From the NCBI GenBank assembly GCA_021782295.1, contig JAJXVC010000089.1, positions 1 through 7,479 on the forward strand: 7,479 bases of DNA, written 5' to 3'. Position numbers and translations under genes: made by a program. This DNA is from a bacterium. GTDB lineage: Bacteria > Eremiobacterota > Eremiobacteria > Baltobacterales > Baltobacteraceae. Shown one piece after another: positions 5,443 to 7,479 of the stretch. The notes under the pieces are model-generated. The model saw only the letters and a list, made by a program, of their open reading frames with translations, made no database searches and was not told the DNA's origin. Position 1 is the stretch's first letter. Every line of letters starts with the position of its first letter.

Positions 5443-6212
5443 GCGCCCGCCTTCGCGCGTTCGCCAATCTCTTGAGCGAGCGCGATATAGGCTTGCGCTC
5501 CGCGGCTCTTGATGTCGAAGAGAATCGCGGGTTGTCCGTACGATGGAGCTTCGCTCAAACGAATGTTCCGCGGTATCTGCGTCTTATACATTTGTTGCGG
5601 AAAATATTTTTCCAGTTCGTCGATCACTTCACTCGCCAGCCGCGTGCGTCCATCGAACATCGTCACGAGCACGCCGCTAACGTGCAAATTCGGATTGAGC
5701 GCTTCGCGGACTTTGTGCACGACGGCAGTCAACTGCGTCAAACCTTCGAGCGCGTAGAATTCCGCTTGCACCGGAATGACGATCTCGTCGGCGGCCGTGA
5801 GGGCGTTGATCGTCAGCAATCCCAACGACGGCGGGCAATCGATGAGGACGTAGTCGTAACGCGAGGCAATCGGTTGCAGCGCGGCGCGCAGGCGCGTCTC
5901 GCGCGAGAGAGCGGAAACGAGCTCGATTTCAGCACCGGCAAGATTGAGCGTTGCAGGGAGCAATTCGAGTTGCGCGATGTCGGTCGGCACCAACGCATCG
6001 GCGATGCGCGCGTCGCCGAGCAGCACGCTGTAGGTATCGGCACGGAGTTTGCCTTTCTCGATGCCGAATCCGGTGGTGGTATTTCCTTGCGGGTCGCAAT
6101 CGATAACGAGGACGCGCTGCCCTTCCAACGCGAGAGCCGCGCCAAGATTGACGGCGGTCGTCGATTTTCCGACGCCGCCCTTCTGGTTGACCAACGCGAT
6201 GATGCGAGTCAG
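5439..6212 (-). CDS. parA: Chromosome-partitioning ATPase ParA (Soj family), apparent CTG start
   Basis: A deviant-Walker-A (MinD/ParA) ATPase, 257 aa from CTG 6212, matching Soj length. ATP-bound dimers coat the nucleoid and drive ParB-parS complexes apart. Visible: KGGVGKST (11-18) with signature Lys11 and Lys16, the DCDPQGN segment (38-44), [11 protein letters not shown] (119-129) with Walker B Asp125, and [11 protein letters not shown] (147-157). No ATG, GTG or TTG occurs near the conserved TRIIALVNQ start. The codon where Met belongs is CTG, preceded by AAGGAG at 6 nt. The nearest in-frame alternative, TTG 6287, lies inside cca, lacks a ribosome site, and would translate parS into a 25-residue tail foreign to the family. 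A sequence error turning ATG into CTG is also possible. Its stop overlaps parB by ATGA, and the upstream gene is cca, not the common rsmG. Confidence 0.95.
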   Translation of the reverse strand: MTRIIALVNQKGGVGKSTTAVNLGAALALEGQRVLVIDCDPQGNTTTGFGIEKGKLRADTYSVLLGDARIADALVPTDIAQLELLPATLNLAGAEIELVSALSRETRLRAALQPIASRYDYVLIDCPPSLGLLTINALTAADEIVIPVQAEFYALEGLTQLTAVVHKVREALNPNLHVSGVLVTMFDGRTRLASEVIDELEKYFPQQMYKTQIPRNIRLSEAPSYGQPAILFDIKSRGAQAYIALAQEIGERAKAGA

Positions 6213-6218
6213 GGAAGT

Positions 6219-6224
6219 CTCCTT
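6219..6224 (-). promoter_or_regulatory. Shine-Dalgarno sequence AAGGAG for parA
   Basis: AAGGAG on the minus strand, 6 nt before CTG 6212 and 3 nt downstream of parS. It is the strongest ribosome site at this end of the cluster and is the main reason to take CTG 6212 as the parA start. Confidence 0.75.
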
Positions 6225-6227
6225 AAA

Positions 6228-6243
6228 TGTTTCACGTGAAACT
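6228..6243. other. parS: parS centromere site (ParB-binding palindrome), 15 of 16 consensus bases
   Basis: TGTTTCACGTGAAACT on the + strand matches the widely conserved chromosomal parS palindrome TGTTTCACGTGAAACA at all but the last base. On the minus strand it covers the final Ser-Phe-Thr codons and TGA stop of cca and ends 3 nt before the parA Shine-Dalgarno sequence. ParB bound here would load beside its own operon and could also repress transcription entering parA from cca; the repression is inference. Confidence 0.92.
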
Positions 6244-7479
6244 TTTGTGGTCGTATTCGGTTCTCGCCGATGAAAGATACTCCTCAAGCAACGCGAGGAG
6301 CGAATCCCGCTCGTTATGCCCGGGTTCCTCGGTAACCTTCTCGAGCAGCAGCGCAAGCGCCGCCCCTACACTCTTATCACCTCGAAACGACGCGTTGACA
6401 AGCCCCCGAGCTCGCATTGCGGCGATAACATCCTCCCCGCCGATCGCTAAATCGCGAATGCCGAGCGGCGGCTTCTTTGCCAGCTCCGCACGAACCCGTG
6501 CCTCAAAGCGCTCGTTAGAATCGTCGCGCTTCGGCAGCCCCGAGCCAGTGATATCGGCGCTCCGTAGCGCGAATTGCTGCTCGAGCCGAGCGGGACCGAC
6601 GCGCCGGATGAAGCGGCGCAGTGCGGGCTCGCCGAGATCCGGATCGGCGACGTACATGTGATTGCGCACGAGCGATTCGACCTCATCGATGACCTCGCCG
6701 GAGAAGCGGAAGCGCTGGAGGAGCGCTCGCGTCATATCGGCGCCGACCTGCTCGTGCCGGTAGAAATGCGGACCGTCCTTCGTGCGCGGCTTCCCCACGT
6801 CGTGCAAGAGCGCGGCGAGGCGCAGGATGAGGTCCCCCGGCGGCGCGGCGTCGAGGGTCGCGAGGTTATGGTCGAGGACGTCGTAGGCGTGCCAGTCGTT
6901 CTGCTCGACGTTGCGCCCTTCGCCAAGCTCGGGGAAGAGCAGCGAGAAAAGGCCGGATTCATCGAGTAAGCGCAGCCCCACCGAGGGGCGCTCCGCGAGA
7001 GTGAGGAGCTTTTGCAGCTCCTCCATGACGCGCTCACCCGAGACCGTCGCGACCAGCGGGGCGGCCGCGCGCATCGCCAAGCGAGTCTCCTCGCTGACCG
7101 TGAAGCCGAAGCGGGCGGCGAATTGCGCGGCCCGCAGCATGCGCAAGGGATCTTCGCGAAACGCCGTCGGGAAGACCAGGTCGATGCGCTTCGCCGCAAT
7201 ATCGGCGGCCCCACCGTAGGGATCGACGAGGGAGCCGCCCGGAAGAGCCCTGGCGATTGCGTTCATGCGGAAATCTCGACGCCCAAGATCCTCCTCGAGG
7301 GTGACGCCGGCCCCGCTCTCGATATCGAAGGCTCGGTGCCCGACCCCGGTCGACCGCTCGCGACGCGGGGGCGCAATATCGACATGCCGCCCGAGCAGGG
7401 TCAATTTGAGGACGGCAAAGCTCTCGCCGACGAGATCGACGCGCCCCAGCGCCCTGAGTCGCTCCTCGATCTGCGCGAA
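6232..7479 (-). CDS. cca: CCA-adding / poly(A) nucleotidyltransferase with HD domain (5' end beyond window)
   Basis: Class II nucleotidyltransferase that adds or repairs the tRNA 3' CCA end (or, less likely, adds A only or polyadenylates). 415 residues are visible, and the frame stays open to the edge, so the N-terminus with the GGxVRD and DxD catalytic motifs lies outside; full length is probably near 470. Counting from the edge: [15 protein letters not shown] (12-26), DIAPPRRE (34-41), [15 protein letters not shown] (62-76), the [19 protein letters not shown] helix (108-126), then an HD domain with His197, His204, HD at 226-227 and His274, and a C-terminal [14 protein letters not shown] region (339-352) seen in HD-containing members. 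The HD pair suggests a metal-dependent phosphohydrolase activity as in E. coli Cca. Its last codons and stop lie within parS, and parA begins 19 nt on. Confidence 0.94.
   Translation of the reverse strand, partial: FAQIEERLRALGRVDLVGESFAVLKLTLLGRHVDIAPPRRERSTGVGHRAFDIESGAGVTLEEDLGRRDFRMNAIARALPGGSLVDPYGGAADIAAKRIDLVFPTAFREDPLRMLRAAQFAARFGFTVSEETRLAMRAAAPLVATVSGERVMEELQKLLTLAERPSVGLRLLDESGLFSLLFPELGEGRNVEQNDWHAYDVLDHNLATLDAAPPGDLILRLAALLHDVGKPRTKDGPHFYRHEQVGADMTRALLQRFRFSGEVIDEVESLVRNHMYVADPDLGEPALRRFIRRVGPARLEQQFALRSADITGSGLPKRDDSNERFEARVRAELAKKPPLGIRDLAIGGEDVIAAMRARGLVNASFRGDKSVGAALALLLEKVTEEPGHNERDSLLALLEEYLSSARTEYDHKSFT

Noticed and set aside
5433..6239. A 268-codon + strand open frame opposite parA
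   Set aside because: Its composition mirrors the parA reverse complement and it begins and ends with parA; no independent support.
1..7479. Mobile element, CRISPR array, toxin-antitoxin or defence system
   Set aside because: No transposase, integrase, terminal repeats, spaced direct repeats or defence-family motifs are visible; all large frames are accounted for by housekeeping genes.

Overview
The window looks like bacterial chromosome, GC-rich (roughly 60% by eye), very compact, and made almost entirely of housekeeping genes. Gene order and protein style (chromosomal ParABS, an HD-domain CCA/poly(A) nucleotidyltransferase, a Thermotoga-like TrpRS, a divergent ThiD) suggest a little-studied lineage rather than a model proteobacterium or firmicute. 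An uncultivated phylum such as Eremiobacterota (WPS-2) is a guess that the sequence alone cannot prove. I see no insertion sequence, phage gene, CRISPR array, tRNA or rRNA.

Left third, + strand (132-1914): a class I/II PLP aminotransferase is followed after 8 nt by two tandem small membrane proteins (94 and 96 aa). These two are distant paralogues sharing an identical SLLRREPQ motif after their third membrane segment. A possible divergent minus-strand gene enters at the left edge (88 to 1). The + strand cluster converges on trpS with only 9 nt between the two stop codons and no recognisable intrinsic terminator.

Right two thirds, - strand (7479 down to 1924): seven co-oriented genes read cca (5' end outside the window) > parA > parB > a 69-aa membrane protein > thiE > thiD > trpS. 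Junctions are very tight: parA/parB and the small membrane gene/thiE overlap by ATGA, thiE/thiD by GTGA, and the Shine-Dalgarno sequence of the membrane gene overlaps the parB stop codon. A near-perfect parS site (15 of 16 bases) covers the last three codons and stop of cca and lies just before the parA ribosome binding site. The set mixes tRNA maturation (Cca), chromosome segregation (ParA, ParB, parS), thiamine phosphate assembly (ThiD makes HMP-PP, ThiE joins it to the thiazole) and tRNA-Trp charging (TrpS).

The observations most worth a second look are: parA apparently starting at CTG; parS built into the end of cca; a ThiD whose N-terminal substrate loop is rewritten; a TrpRS keeping three of the four cysteines of the [4Fe-4S] motif; the pair of paralogous mini membrane proteins; and a 10-bp perfect inverted repeat inside the second of them. 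I found no convincing new multi-gene system such as a defence island.
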